From the NCBI RefSeq assembly GCF_000718515.1, contig NZ_JNZS01000010.1, forward strand, positions 124,001-188,000: 64,000 nucleotides of DNA, read 5' to 3'. Of the stretch, positions 51,261 to 59,297 are shown piece by piece. Position numbers and translations under genes: made by a program. Each line of letters begins with the position of its first letter. Positions within the stretch are counted from its first letter, which is position 1. Source of the DNA: Micromonospora parva. GTDB taxonomy: Bacteria > Actinomycetota > Actinomycetes > Mycobacteriales > Micromonosporaceae. The notes below the pieces were generated by a model. It did not search any database, had not been told where the DNA came from, and was given only the letters and a program-made list of their open reading frames with translations.

Positions 51261-53252
51261 TCAGTGCTCTTCGGGGTTGCCGTCGCTGTGCGGGTGCCGC
51301 CAGCGCTCGTGCGGCTTCGGCGCGTCCTCGGCGTCCTGCGGCGGGTCGCTCTGCTCGAAGCTCGGCCGGCGGACGCCCTCGGGCTCCGGCACGTCCACCG
51401 GCCGCGCGCCGGAGCGCGGCGCCGGCTGGTAGTCGGCCGCTTCGCGGGCGCCGTGCGCGCCCTCGGCGGCCGGCGACTCCGGGACGTGGTGTTCCAACCG
51501 CAGTTCGTCGCTGAACTGCTGCGGCGGTTTCGTGGTGCGTTGCGGCAGGTCGCGGCCGAGATCGGCGACGAGCGGACCGTACTTCAGGTCGAAGGCGGGG
51601 CGCTCGGAGCGGATCCGGGGCATCCGGTCGAAGTTGCGCAGCGGCGGCGGGCAGCTGGTGGCCCACTCCAGGGAGTTGCCGAAGCCCCACGGGTCGTCCA
51701 CCGTCACCATCGCCCCGTACCGCCAGGACTTCCAGGCGTTGTAGATGAAGAAGAGGGTGGACAGGCCGAGGATGAACGCGAAGACGGTGGAGATCGTGTT
51801 CAGGGTGGTGAACCCGTCGGTGGGCAGGTAGTCGGCGTACCGGCGGGGCATGCCCTCGTTGCCCAGCCAGTGGTGCACCAGGAAGGTGCCGTGGAAGCCG
51901 ATGAACATGGTCCAGAAATGCGCCTTGCCGAGCCGCTCGTCGAGCAGCCGCCCGGTCATCTTCGGCCACCAGAAGTAGTAGCCGCCGAAGAGGGCGAAGA
52001 CCACGGTGCCGAACACCACGTAGTGGAAGTGCGCCACCACGAAGTAGCTGTCGTGGGTGTGCCAGTCCACCGGCGGGCTGGCCAGCAGGACGCCGGTGAG
52101 CCCGCCGAGCAGGAAGGTGACCAGGAAGCCGATGGCGAACAGCATCGGCGTCTCGAAGGTGAGTTGCCCCTTCCACATGGTGCCGATCCAGTTGAAGAAC
52201 TTCACGCCGGTCGGCACCGCGATCAGGTAGCTCAGGATGCTGAAGAACGGCAGCAGCACCTGACCGGTGGCGAACATGTGGTGCGCCCACACCGTCATCG
52301 ACAGCACGGTGATGGCGACGGTGGCCAGCACGATCCCGGTGTAGCCGAACAGCGGCTTGCGGGAGAACACCGGAATGATCTCGGTGATGATGCCGAAGAA
52401 CGGCAACGCGATGATGTAGACCTCGGGATGGCCGAAGAACCAGAACAGGTGCTGCCAGAGCATCGGGCCGCCGGTGGCCGCGTCGTACACGTGCGCGTTG
52501 AGCAACCGGTCGGCGGAGAGCGCCAGCAACGCGGCGGCCAGCAGCGGGAAGACGAGGATCACCAGCAGGCTGGTGAACAGCATGTTCCAGGTGAACAGCG
52601 GCATCCGGAACATGGTCATGCCGGGCGCGCGCAGGGTGAGGATCGTGGTGATCAGGTTGACCGCGCCGAGGATGGTGCCGAGCCCGGAGACGACCAGGCC
52701 GAGCACCCACATGTTCGCGCCCACCCCGGGGGAGTTCTCGACGCTGCTCAGCGGGGTGTAGGCGGTCCAGCCGAAGTCGGCCGAGCCCTGCGGTGTGATC
52801 AGCCCGCCGATCACCATCAGCCCGCCGAACAGGTACAACCAGTAGGCCAGCGCGTTGAGGCGGGGGAACGACACGTCCGGCGCGCCGATCTGGATCGGCA
52901 CGATGTAGTTGCCGAACCCGAAGGCCGCGGGCGTGGCGAACAGCAGCAGCATCACCGCGCCGTGTGAGGTGAAGAGCTGGTTGTACTGCTCGGGGGAGAG
53001 GAACTGCATCCCCGGGCGGGCCAGCTCGGCCCGCATCATCATCGCCTCCAGGCCGGCCAGTATGTAGAAGCCGAAGGAGGTCAGCAGGTACAACAGGCCG
53101 ATCTGCTTGTGGTCGGTGGTGGCCAGGAACTTGATCAAGGTGTTGCCGGGGATCGGTGTCCGTACCGCTCCCGGGAACCCCCCGAACCGGGCCGGTGCCA
53201 GGATCGCCGGGCCCCGATCGCGACCGGGTTCCGTGGTTACCCGCTTGGGCAT
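51261..53252 (-). CDS. ctaD: Cytochrome c oxidase subunit I, orphan copy
   Basis: A 663-residue haem-copper oxidase subunit I with 12 transmembrane helices, the catalytic core of aa3-type oxidase. Haem and copper ligands are visible in [43 protein letters not shown] and [11 protein letters not shown]; the K- and D-channel residues around GHPEVY and FGFGNYIVP are present. The C-terminal tail beyond about residue 570 is a hydrophilic extension of roughly 90-100 residues rich in Pro, Glu, Arg and His, not part of the core. No other oxidase subunit gene is adjacent, so it is probably a second ctaD copy. Confidence 0.96.
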   Translation of the reverse strand: MPKRVTTEPGRDRGPAILAPARFGGFPGAVRTPIPGNTLIKFLATTDHKQIGLLYLLTSFGFYILAGLEAMMMRAELARPGMQFLSPEQYNQLFTSHGAVMLLLFATPAAFGFGNYIVPIQIGAPDVSFPRLNALAYWLYLFGGLMVIGGLITPQGSADFGWTAYTPLSSVENSPGVGANMWVLGLVVSGLGTILGAVNLITTILTLRAPGMTMFRMPLFTWNMLFTSLLVILVFPLLAAALLALSADRLLNAHVYDAATGGPMLWQHLFWFFGHPEVYIIALPFFGIITEIIPVFSRKPLFGYTGIVLATVAITVLSMTVWAHHMFATGQVLLPFFSILSYLIAVPTGVKFFNWIGTMWKGQLTFETPMLFAIGFLVTFLLGGLTGVLLASPPVDWHTHDSYFVVAHFHYVVFGTVVFALFGGYYFWWPKMTGRLLDERLGKAHFWTMFIGFHGTFLVHHWLGNEGMPRRYADYLPTDGFTTLNTISTVFAFILGLSTLFFIYNAWKSWRYGAMVTVDDPWGFGNSLEWATSCPPPLRNFDRMPRIRSERPAFDLKYGPLVADLGRDLPQRTTKPPQQFSDELRLEHHVPESPAAEGAHGAREAADYQPAPRSGARPVDVPEPEGVRRPSFEQSDPPQDAEDAPKPHERWRHPHSDGNPEEH

Positions 53253-53377
53253 GGCTGCTCACCCCGTCGTGACGGCAGAAAGGACGGGCGTGCCTACCCG
53301 ACCCTCGCACCATGTAACCAGGCCAGAGCGGTAAATTCGGTCAGAACGCTGGTACCGGGCGCAAGCGCCTCGAACCG

Positions 53378-54106
53378 TCAGGTCGCCGGCAGCATCGCCC
53401 AGACGGCCTTGCCCTGGCCGGCCGGCACGCTGCCCCACCGCTGGGCCAGCTCCCGGACCAGCATCAGCCCGCGTCCGCCCTCGGCGCGCAGGTCCGTGCC
53501 GCCCGCCCGCGCCTGGGCGCTGCTGCCGTCCACCACCGCCAGGTGCAGGTACGGTCGGCGCAGGGTCACCGTCACCTGCATGGGCGTGCCGGCGTGCCGG
53601 ACCACGTTGCCGACCAGCTCGCTGAGCACCAACGCGGCCGGGCCGGACGCGTCGGGCAGGTTCCACCGCGTGCACGCGTCGGTGACCAACTCCCGGGCCC
53701 GCCGGCAGGCCTCGGCCACCGGCTCCAGCCGGGCCCGCATCCGCGGCGCGGACGACGCGTCGGCCAACCGGGTCGCCTCCGCGCAGTCCGCGGACACCGG
53801 GAGCACCCGGCAGGTGCTCGACTCGGCCAGCCACCGCGCCGCCACCGGCGACGGGGCGCAGAGCAGCACCGGCACGGCCGGCCACTCCTCGGCCCGCCGG
53901 GCGGTCGCGGCGAACACCGACAGCGCCAGTCGGTCCTCGACGGTCACCCCGGCCATGTCGACCACCAGCGCCTCCGGCTGGTCGACGAGCGCGTCGCTGA
54001 GCATCTGATGCACCGAACGCATCGTGCCGAGGTGCAGCGGGCCGGTGAGCCGGACGACCGCCACCGGTGCCGTGGTGCGCACCTCGCAGGTGATCCCGCT
54101 CGACAT
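53378..54106 (-). CDS. STAS-HATPase fusion, RsbW/anti-sigma-like
   Basis: A 242-residue fusion. Residues 1-100 form a STAS domain (PVAVVRLTGPLHLGTMRSVH, EALVVDMAGVTVEDRLALSV). The SpoIIAA phospho-serine position reads D58-R-L-A-L, so it cannot be phosphorylated there. Residues about 105-242 form a GHKL ATPase of the RsbW type: N-box ALVLSELVGNVVRHAGTPMQ, G-boxes LAVVDGSSAQARAGG and GGRGLMLVRELAQRWG. RsbW proteins sequester sigma factors and phosphorylate antagonists. It is 3 kb from the sigma-STAS fusion and is a good candidate partner. GAGG about 6 bases upstream supports the ATG. Confidence 0.87.
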   Translation of the reverse strand: MSSGITCEVRTTAPVAVVRLTGPLHLGTMRSVHQMLSDALVDQPEALVVDMAGVTVEDRLALSVFAATARRAEEWPAVPVLLCAPSPVAARWLAESSTCRVLPVSADCAEATRLADASSAPRMRARLEPVAEACRRARELVTDACTRWNLPDASGPAALVLSELVGNVVRHAGTPMQVTVTLRRPYLHLAVVDGSSAQARAGGTDLRAEGGRGLMLVRELAQRWGSVPAGQGKAVWAMLPAT

Positions 54107-54214
54107 CGGCGCCTCAATTCGCTGCTGGGTCGGGATCTGCCAACTACCCGACGCCGTTCCCGGTCAAACCGGACCGACGGCGGAGGCGAGACAGGTCACC
54201 CGCCGCAACCCCGG

Positions 54215-54673
54215 TCAGCGACGCGACCGGCCGGTCAGCGCACCCGATGCGATCATGACCACGCCGAGGCCCAGGTGCAGCCAGCCGTCGGCGTCGTTGA
54301 CCGGTAGCACGTTCGCCCCGGTGTCCTGGTCCACCACCAGCCCGTAGAGCCAGAGCACCAGGAGCACCGCGCCGCCGCCGATCAGGAACGCCCGCGCGCC
54401 GGTGACCGTCCGCGCCAGCAGCAGACCCGCCACCCCGAACGCCAGGTGCACCAGGTTGTGCAGCACCGACACCTGGAAGACACCGAACAGGTACGCGCCC
54501 GAAGCGTGGCCGGCGAAGCGCAGCGCGTCCATGCCGCTGGTGATCCCCGGCACGAAGCCGAGCACGCCGAGCAGCAGGAACAGCACCGCCACCGTCGCCG
54601 CCGCGCGCCGGACCGGCGGTTTACCGTCCGCCGGGTTGGCCCGGGCCCGGGAGTGCGCCATCGGTCCGACCAT
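54215..54673 (-). CDS. DUF4383 membrane protein
   Basis: A 152-residue membrane protein of DUF4383 with four helices: AAATVAVLFLLLGVLGFVPG, YLFGVFQVSVLHNLVHLAFG, AFLIGGGAVLLVLWLYGLVV and WLHLGLGVVMIASGALTG. The conserved H-N-x-V-H in the second helix is family-typical. Function unknown; expression is often stress-linked. GGAG six bases before ATG 54673 decides the start. It stands alone between the STAS-HATPase gene and the glycosyltransferase pair, all on the same strand. Confidence 0.9.
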   Translation of the reverse strand: MVGPMAHSRARANPADGKPPVRRAAATVAVLFLLLGVLGFVPGITSGMDALRFAGHASGAYLFGVFQVSVLHNLVHLAFGVAGLLLARTVTGARAFLIGGGAVLLVLWLYGLVVDQDTGANVLPVNDADGWLHLGLGVVMIASGALTGRSRR

Positions 54674-54773
54674 TCCCGGCTCCTCGTCGCACGGCGGGCA
54701 TGAGCGCTGCCGGCTACCCGCTGCCGCTACCGACAAACCGGCTGGCCGCGCGCGCCGTGGTTGCCGCCGTCGG

Positions 54774-55940
54774 TCAGGCCGGCAGCAACCGCGGCGCGCG
54801 CGCCGACTGCCGGACCCGCTCGTACAGCTCGACGTAGCGCTGCGCCATCACCGCGGGCGTGAAGCGCTGCGCGGCCACCCGCCGGCACTCGTCCGGGTCG
54901 AGCAACTCGGCGGCGAGCAGAAGATCGCCCAACTCCTCCTCGTCGGTGGTGAGCAGCCCGGTGCGACCGTGCTCGATCAGCTCCGGCAGGCAACCCCGGG
55001 CCGTCGCCACCACCGGTGTCCCCAGGGCGAGCGACTCGACGACCGCCGTGCCGCCCGGCTCCTCCCACCGCAGCGGGAACAGCGACGCGCGGGCGCTGGC
55101 CAGCAGGTCGTCGCGCTCCTGGCCGGCCACGGTGCCGACCCAGCGGACCAGGTCACCGTCGACGTGCGGGGCCACCTCGTCGAGGAAGAACCGCACGTCC
55201 GGGTTCTGCCGGGCCTCGTCGCCCGCCGCGGCCAGATCGGCCGGCCGATGGTACGGCCCGACCGGGCCGGCCAGCACCAGCGGAAGACCGACCCGGTGCG
55301 CGAGCCGGGCACCCACGTCCTGCCCCTTGCCCGGGTTGATCCGACCCAGGATGAGCAGGTGCTCGCCCTTCTCCGGCCGGGGTCGCCGGTCGGCGTCGAC
55401 CGCCAGCGGGGTGGACAGGTGCACGTGCCCCACCGAGTGCTCCCGCAGCGCCAGCGGGGCGCGAGCCAGCTGCGACGCGGAGACGCCGTTGACCCGGACC
55501 CGGTCGCCGCCGTCCAGGCTGCCGTAGAGCGCCGGGTGCTTGGCCAGGTCCCAGTGCAGGGTGTGCAGGGTCGGCGGCCCCGCCGGCCCCATCGCGGCGA
55601 GGGTGGCCAGCCCGACCGCCTCGACATGATCGTGCACCAGGTCGATGTCGTCGCGGGAGTGCAGCTCACGGACCACCCCGGCCAGGTGCGCCTGGGCGAT
55701 TCCACAGACCTGGTTGTACGGCCGTTGCAACGCGGCGAACTGCCCGTCGGCGAAGACCGAGACCTGCTCGTCGACCGGCAGCGTGCTGGTGCCCACCGAG
55801 GCGAGCACCACCCGTACGCCCAGTCGCCGCAGCTCCGGCACCAGGGTGGCGATCACGTTCTCGATGCCGCCGTAGCCGGGCGGTGGCACCGACAGCCACG
55901 GACCGGCGTTCATCAGCACGGTGAGGCTCTGCGCGCTCAC
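54774..55940 (-). CDS. GT4-family glycosyltransferase, GpgS-linked
   Basis: A 388-residue GT-B glycosyltransferase. LMNAGPWLSVPPPGYGGIEN is the N-terminal nucleotide-sugar loop; LVHDHVEAVGLATLAAM and LHTLHWDLAKHPALYG follow; the C-terminal half carries LLILGRINPGKGQDVGARLA and the E-x7-E segment in WEEPGGTAVVESLALGTPVV. The GTG start overlaps the GpgS stop by 4 bases (GTGA), so the two are coupled. It resembles GT4 enzymes that add a hexose to a small acceptor; the product of GpgS (glucosyl-3-phosphoglycerate) or a related molecule is a candidate acceptor, by position only. Confidence 0.82.
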   Translation of the reverse strand: MSAQSLTVLMNAGPWLSVPPPGYGGIENVIATLVPELRRLGVRVVLASVGTSTLPVDEQVSVFADGQFAALQRPYNQVCGIAQAHLAGVVRELHSRDDIDLVHDHVEAVGLATLAAMGPAGPPTLHTLHWDLAKHPALYGSLDGGDRVRVNGVSASQLARAPLALREHSVGHVHLSTPLAVDADRRPRPEKGEHLLILGRINPGKGQDVGARLAHRVGLPLVLAGPVGPYHRPADLAAAGDEARQNPDVRFFLDEVAPHVDGDLVRWVGTVAGQERDDLLASARASLFPLRWEEPGGTAVVESLALGTPVVATARGCLPELIEHGRTGLLTTDEEELGDLLLAAELLDPDECRRVAAQRFTPAVMAQRYVELYERVRQSARAPRLLPA

Positions 55941-56953
55941 GCGGCGGCCACCCGGCGACGGGGAACCCGGTGACGCAGTTCGGCCAACGGCGGGCGTTCC
56001 TCGATGGAAACGTCGCTGACCACGATCTCGCGGTCCAGGTTCGGCAGGGTGTCCGAACCGCCACGACGGAACTGGGTCAGCAACGCCTCCGGCGCCAACC
56101 CGGGGGTGGCCCACCCACGCCGTTGCAACCGCGACCAGGCGGTCAACATGATCTGCGCGGACATCCGACCCAGGGCGGCGGTGTCCTGGTGCCGGTGCTT
56201 GCGCTCACCGAGATCGACCTGCGCCAGCGCGTCCAGGCCGACCAGATCGAGCAGGTCGATCATCATGGCCGTCTCCACCCCGTACCCGGAGACGAACGGC
56301 ACCTGGGCCAGCACGTCGCGGCGACCCGCGTACTCGCCGGCCAGCGGCTGCACGAAACCGGCCAGCTCCGGCCAGAAGAGGTTGAGCAGCGGACGGGCCA
56401 TCAACTCGGTCACCCGGCCCCCACCGTCCTGTTCCACGCTGGCGGTGCCCACCAGGGGCCGGTGGTAGAAGCCCTTCACGAAGTCGACCGACGGGTCGGT
56501 CAGCAGCGGGCCGAGCAGCCCACTGACGAAGTGCGGCCGGAACTCCCGCAGGTCGGCGTCGATGAACGCCACCACGTCCCCCTCGGCGGCGGCCAGCCCG
56601 GCCCAGAGCGCGTCGCCCTTGCCGGTGAGCCGGGGCAACCCGCGGGTCATCGCATCCTGGCTGACCACCTCCGCGCCGGCGGCGCGGGCCACCTGAGCGG
56701 TCCGGTCCGTCGATCGGGAATCCACCACGATCAGCTCGTCGACCAGCGCGACCCGATCCATCAGGTGTTCGCGGATCGTCGACACGATCGCGCCGACGGT
56801 GGCCTCCTCGTTGCGCGCCGGCAGCACCACGCTGACCCGGGTCCCACCCTTGGCGCGCATCAGCCGACGGGTCGGCCAGTCCGCAGCCGACGTCGTCCGG
56901 TACGTGGCCCACGCCTCCACCACCGGTGACACGCTCGATGTCGTATCCCGCAC
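55937..56953 (-). CDS. gpgS: Glucosyl-3-phosphoglycerate synthase-like GT81
   Basis: A 338-residue glycosyltransferase of the GT81/GT2-like type. The core begins TRVSVVLPARNEEATVGAIV; ELIVVDSRSTDRTAQVARAA and GDVVAFIDADLREFRPHFVS (metal-binding D-A-D) follow; SVDFVKGFYHRPLVGTASVE and GGGRVTELMARPLLNLFWPE are signature to GpgS. GpgS makes glucosyl-3-phosphoglycerate from UDP- or ADP-glucose and 3-phosphoglycerate, the first step of glucosylglycerate and methylglucose lipopolysaccharide. GTG 56953 has GGAGG 7 bases upstream; a longer open frame is discarded. No glucosyl-3-phosphoglycerate phosphatase is next to it. Confidence 0.85.
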   Translation of the reverse strand: MRDTTSSVSPVVEAWATYRTTSAADWPTRRLMRAKGGTRVSVVLPARNEEATVGAIVSTIREHLMDRVALVDELIVVDSRSTDRTAQVARAAGAEVVSQDAMTRGLPRLTGKGDALWAGLAAAEGDVVAFIDADLREFRPHFVSGLLGPLLTDPSVDFVKGFYHRPLVGTASVEQDGGGRVTELMARPLLNLFWPELAGFVQPLAGEYAGRRDVLAQVPFVSGYGVETAMMIDLLDLVGLDALAQVDLGERKHRHQDTAALGRMSAQIMLTAWSRLQRRGWATPGLAPEALLTQFRRGGSDTLPNLDREIVVSDVSIEERPPLAELRHRVPRRRVAAA

Positions 56954-57147
56954 GGGCACCCCTCCATTCGTGCGTGGAAAAACCGAATTTGGTTGTTCCC
57001 ATTCCGCATCACGCGCTAACCGCTTTCCTGGCAACAGCTTGATCACAGAGGGGACGTCAGTGCGTTCCCGGGGGATGAACGTTTGATTGCGCACAGCCCA
57101 GGGGACTGCTCCCAGCGCAGCTGAAAAGTCTTCGAAGGGGTGTCGGG

Positions 57148-58158
57148 ATGCGGAAATGCCGGGTGGGTCTGGTCGGAGCCGGCGGCGTGGCACAGCGCCA
57201 CGCACGGGTGCTGGCCGGGTTCGACGACGTCGAACTGGTCGGCGTCACCGACGTCGCACCGGAGGCCGCGTCCGCGCTGGCCGCCCAGCACGGCGGACGG
57301 GCCCGCGCCGACGTCGGCGAACTGCTGGCCACCGGCCTGGACGCCGTGTACGTCTGCGTGCCCCCGTTCGCGCACGGCCCCGCCGAGGAGGCGATCATCG
57401 AGGCCGGGGTGCCGATGTTCGTGGAGAAGCCCGTCGCTGTCGACCTGGACACCGCCGAGCGGATCGCCGACCTGGTCGCGCGGCGCGGACTGCGCACCGC
57501 CGTCGGCCACCACTGGCGCTACCTGAGCGTGCTCGACCAGGCCCGCGACCTGCTCGCCGACCGCCCGGTGCGGATGGTCAGCGGCACCTGGCTGGACAAG
57601 GTGCCCCCGGTGGCGTGGTGGTCGCGGCGGGACCGCTCCGGCGGCCCGGTGGTCGAGCAGGCCGCCCACGTGCTCGACCTGATCCGCGTGCTGGCCGGCG
57701 AGGTCACCGAGGTCACCGCGTACGGCAACGGCACACCGCCGCCGGTCGACGGCGCCGACATCGACTCGGTGACCACCGCCGCACTGCGCTTCACCGACGG
57801 TGCGGTCGGCACGCTCAGCGCCGCCTGCGTCCTCGGCTGGAAGCACCGCGCCGGCCTGGAGATCCTCGCCGACGGGTTGGCCCTCGCGATCACCGAGGAC
57901 GGGCTGTCGATCCGCGACGCCGACGGCGAACGACACCTCCCCGCCGACCCGGAAGCCGCCCGGGTGGCGGTGGACCGCGCCTTCGTCGACGCCGTCCGCG
58001 GCATCGGCGACGACGTGCGCGTCCCGTACGCCGAGGCCCTCGCGACCCAACGTCTGGCCCTCGCGGTGGCCGACTCGGCCCGTACCGGCACGACCGTGCG
58101 GCTCGCCACCGCGACCGCGCCGGCGGTGCTCGCCAGCGGGGTGACCGTCGATGCGTGA
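57148..58158 (+). CDS. Gfo/Idh/MocA-family oxidoreductase
   Basis: A 336-residue sugar-type oxidoreductase. The NAD(P)-binding start is CRVGLVGAGGVAQRHARVLA, with DAVYVCVPPFAHGPAEEAII and the catalytic EKPVAVDLDTAERIADLVAR motif (EKP) near 92. A substrate domain with VGHHWRYLSVLDQARDLLAD and GGPVVEQAAHVLDLIRVLAG completes the family pattern. These enzymes oxidise or reduce inositols, sugars or sugar acids. The gene is divergent from gpgS and overlaps the following dehydrogenase by 8 bases. Confidence 0.9.
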   Translation: MRKCRVGLVGAGGVAQRHARVLAGFDDVELVGVTDVAPEAASALAAQHGGRARADVGELLATGLDAVYVCVPPFAHGPAEEAIIEAGVPMFVEKPVAVDLDTAERIADLVARRGLRTAVGHHWRYLSVLDQARDLLADRPVRMVSGTWLDKVPPVAWWSRRDRSGGPVVEQAAHVLDLIRVLAGEVTEVTAYGNGTPPPVDGADIDSVTTAALRFTDGAVGTLSAACVLGWKHRAGLEILADGLALAITEDGLSIRDADGERHLPADPEAARVAVDRAFVDAVRGIGDDVRVPYAEALATQRLALAVADSARTGTTVRLATATAPAVLASGVTVDA

Positions 58159-59239
58159 CAAGGTCGTGGTGGTCACCGGTCCCGGCCAGGTCGATCTGGT
58201 CGACCAGGACGCCGCGCCGCTGCGTCCCGGCACGTTCCGGGTCGAGACGCTGTTCAGCGGTGTCTCCGCCGGCACCGAGCTGAGCTACGTCAAGGGCACG
58301 AACCCCTACCTGAACGTCACCTGGAACGCCGACCTGGGGCTGTTCCAGCCGGGCCCGGCCAGCACTCCCTACCCGGTGACGCGACTGGGGTACATGCAGG
58401 TCGGCCGGGTGGTGGAGAGCGAAACACCGGCCGTCGCGGTGGGCACTGTCGGTGCCATGACGTACGGGCACCGCACCGGGTGGCTGGCCGACCCGGTCGC
58501 CGAACGGTTCGTGGCGCTGCCCGACGACCTGGACCCACTGCTCGGCGTGTACGTCGCGCACATGGGCCCGATCTGCGCCAACGGGCTGCTGCACGCCGCC
58601 GCCGACCTGCACGGCACCGACGTCCGGGCGCTCGGCGACGGGGTACGCGGCCGACGGGTCGCCGTCATCGGCGCCGGTGTCGTGGCGTTGCTGACGGCGT
58701 TGTTCGCCCGGCGCAACGGGGCCGCGTCGGTGGTGGTGCTCGACCCGACCCCGCACCGCCGGCAGGTCGCCGAGGCGCTCGGCCTGGAAACCCTCGACCC
58801 GGACGCGGACGACCCGGCGGTCGTGCTCAAGACCCGCTGGGCGCACACCGCCGGCGACCGGGGCGCCGACGTGGTGTTCCAGTGCCGGGGGCAGGCGTGG
58901 GCGTTGCACCTCGCCCTGCGCCTGCTGCGCCCCCAGGGCACCGTCATCGACCTCGCCTTCTACCAGGGCGGCGCGGACGCGGTCCGCCTCGGTGAGGAGT
59001 TCCACCACAACGGGTTGTCGTTGCGCTGCGCCCAGATCGGCCGGGTGCCGCGCGGGCTCGCACCCACCTGGGACCGCGAACGGCTCTCCGCCGAGACCAT
59101 CGACCTGCTCCGGGCGTACGGCGACACGATCCGCAAGCACCTCGTCTCGGCGGTGGTGCCGTTCGACGAGGCCCCCGCCCTCCTCACCGACCTGGCCGAC
59201 CGTCGCCGCCAGGAACTGCAGGTGGTGCTCGCCACCTGA
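58151..59239 (+). CDS. BchC-like medium-chain dehydrogenase lacking zinc ligands
   Basis: A 362-residue MDR-superfamily oxidoreductase. GVSAGTELSYVKGTNPYLNV replaces the usual zinc-binding C-G-S-D segment, as in BchC and other zinc-free members; no structural Cys cluster is present. The Rossmann motif is VAVIGAGVVALLTALFARRN. It overlaps the Gfo/Idh/MocA gene by 8 bases, so the two probably act on one substrate, perhaps as an oxidation/reduction relay. Ends 55 bases before the ABC exporter gene. Confidence 0.85.
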   Translation: MRDKVVVVTGPGQVDLVDQDAAPLRPGTFRVETLFSGVSAGTELSYVKGTNPYLNVTWNADLGLFQPGPASTPYPVTRLGYMQVGRVVESETPAVAVGTVGAMTYGHRTGWLADPVAERFVALPDDLDPLLGVYVAHMGPICANGLLHAAADLHGTDVRALGDGVRGRRVAVIGAGVVALLTALFARRNGAASVVVLDPTPHRRQVAEALGLETLDPDADDPAVVLKTRWAHTAGDRGADVVFQCRGQAWALHLALRLLRPQGTVIDLAFYQGGADAVRLGEEFHHNGLSLRCAQIGRVPRGLAPTWDRERLSAETIDLLRAYGDTIRKHLVSAVVPFDEAPALLTDLADRRRQELQVVLAT

Positions 59240-59281
59240 CCCGCCGGGCCGGAGCGCGCCCGCCCTGGTGACACGGCGGAC

Positions 59282-59297
59282 TACCGTTCCCGGCATG
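59282..59297 (+). promoter_or_regulatory. -10 box of a probable leaderless promoter
   Basis: TACCGT (59282-59287) is 7 bases before the ATG of the ABC exporter gene; no ribosome site. Confidence 0.5.
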
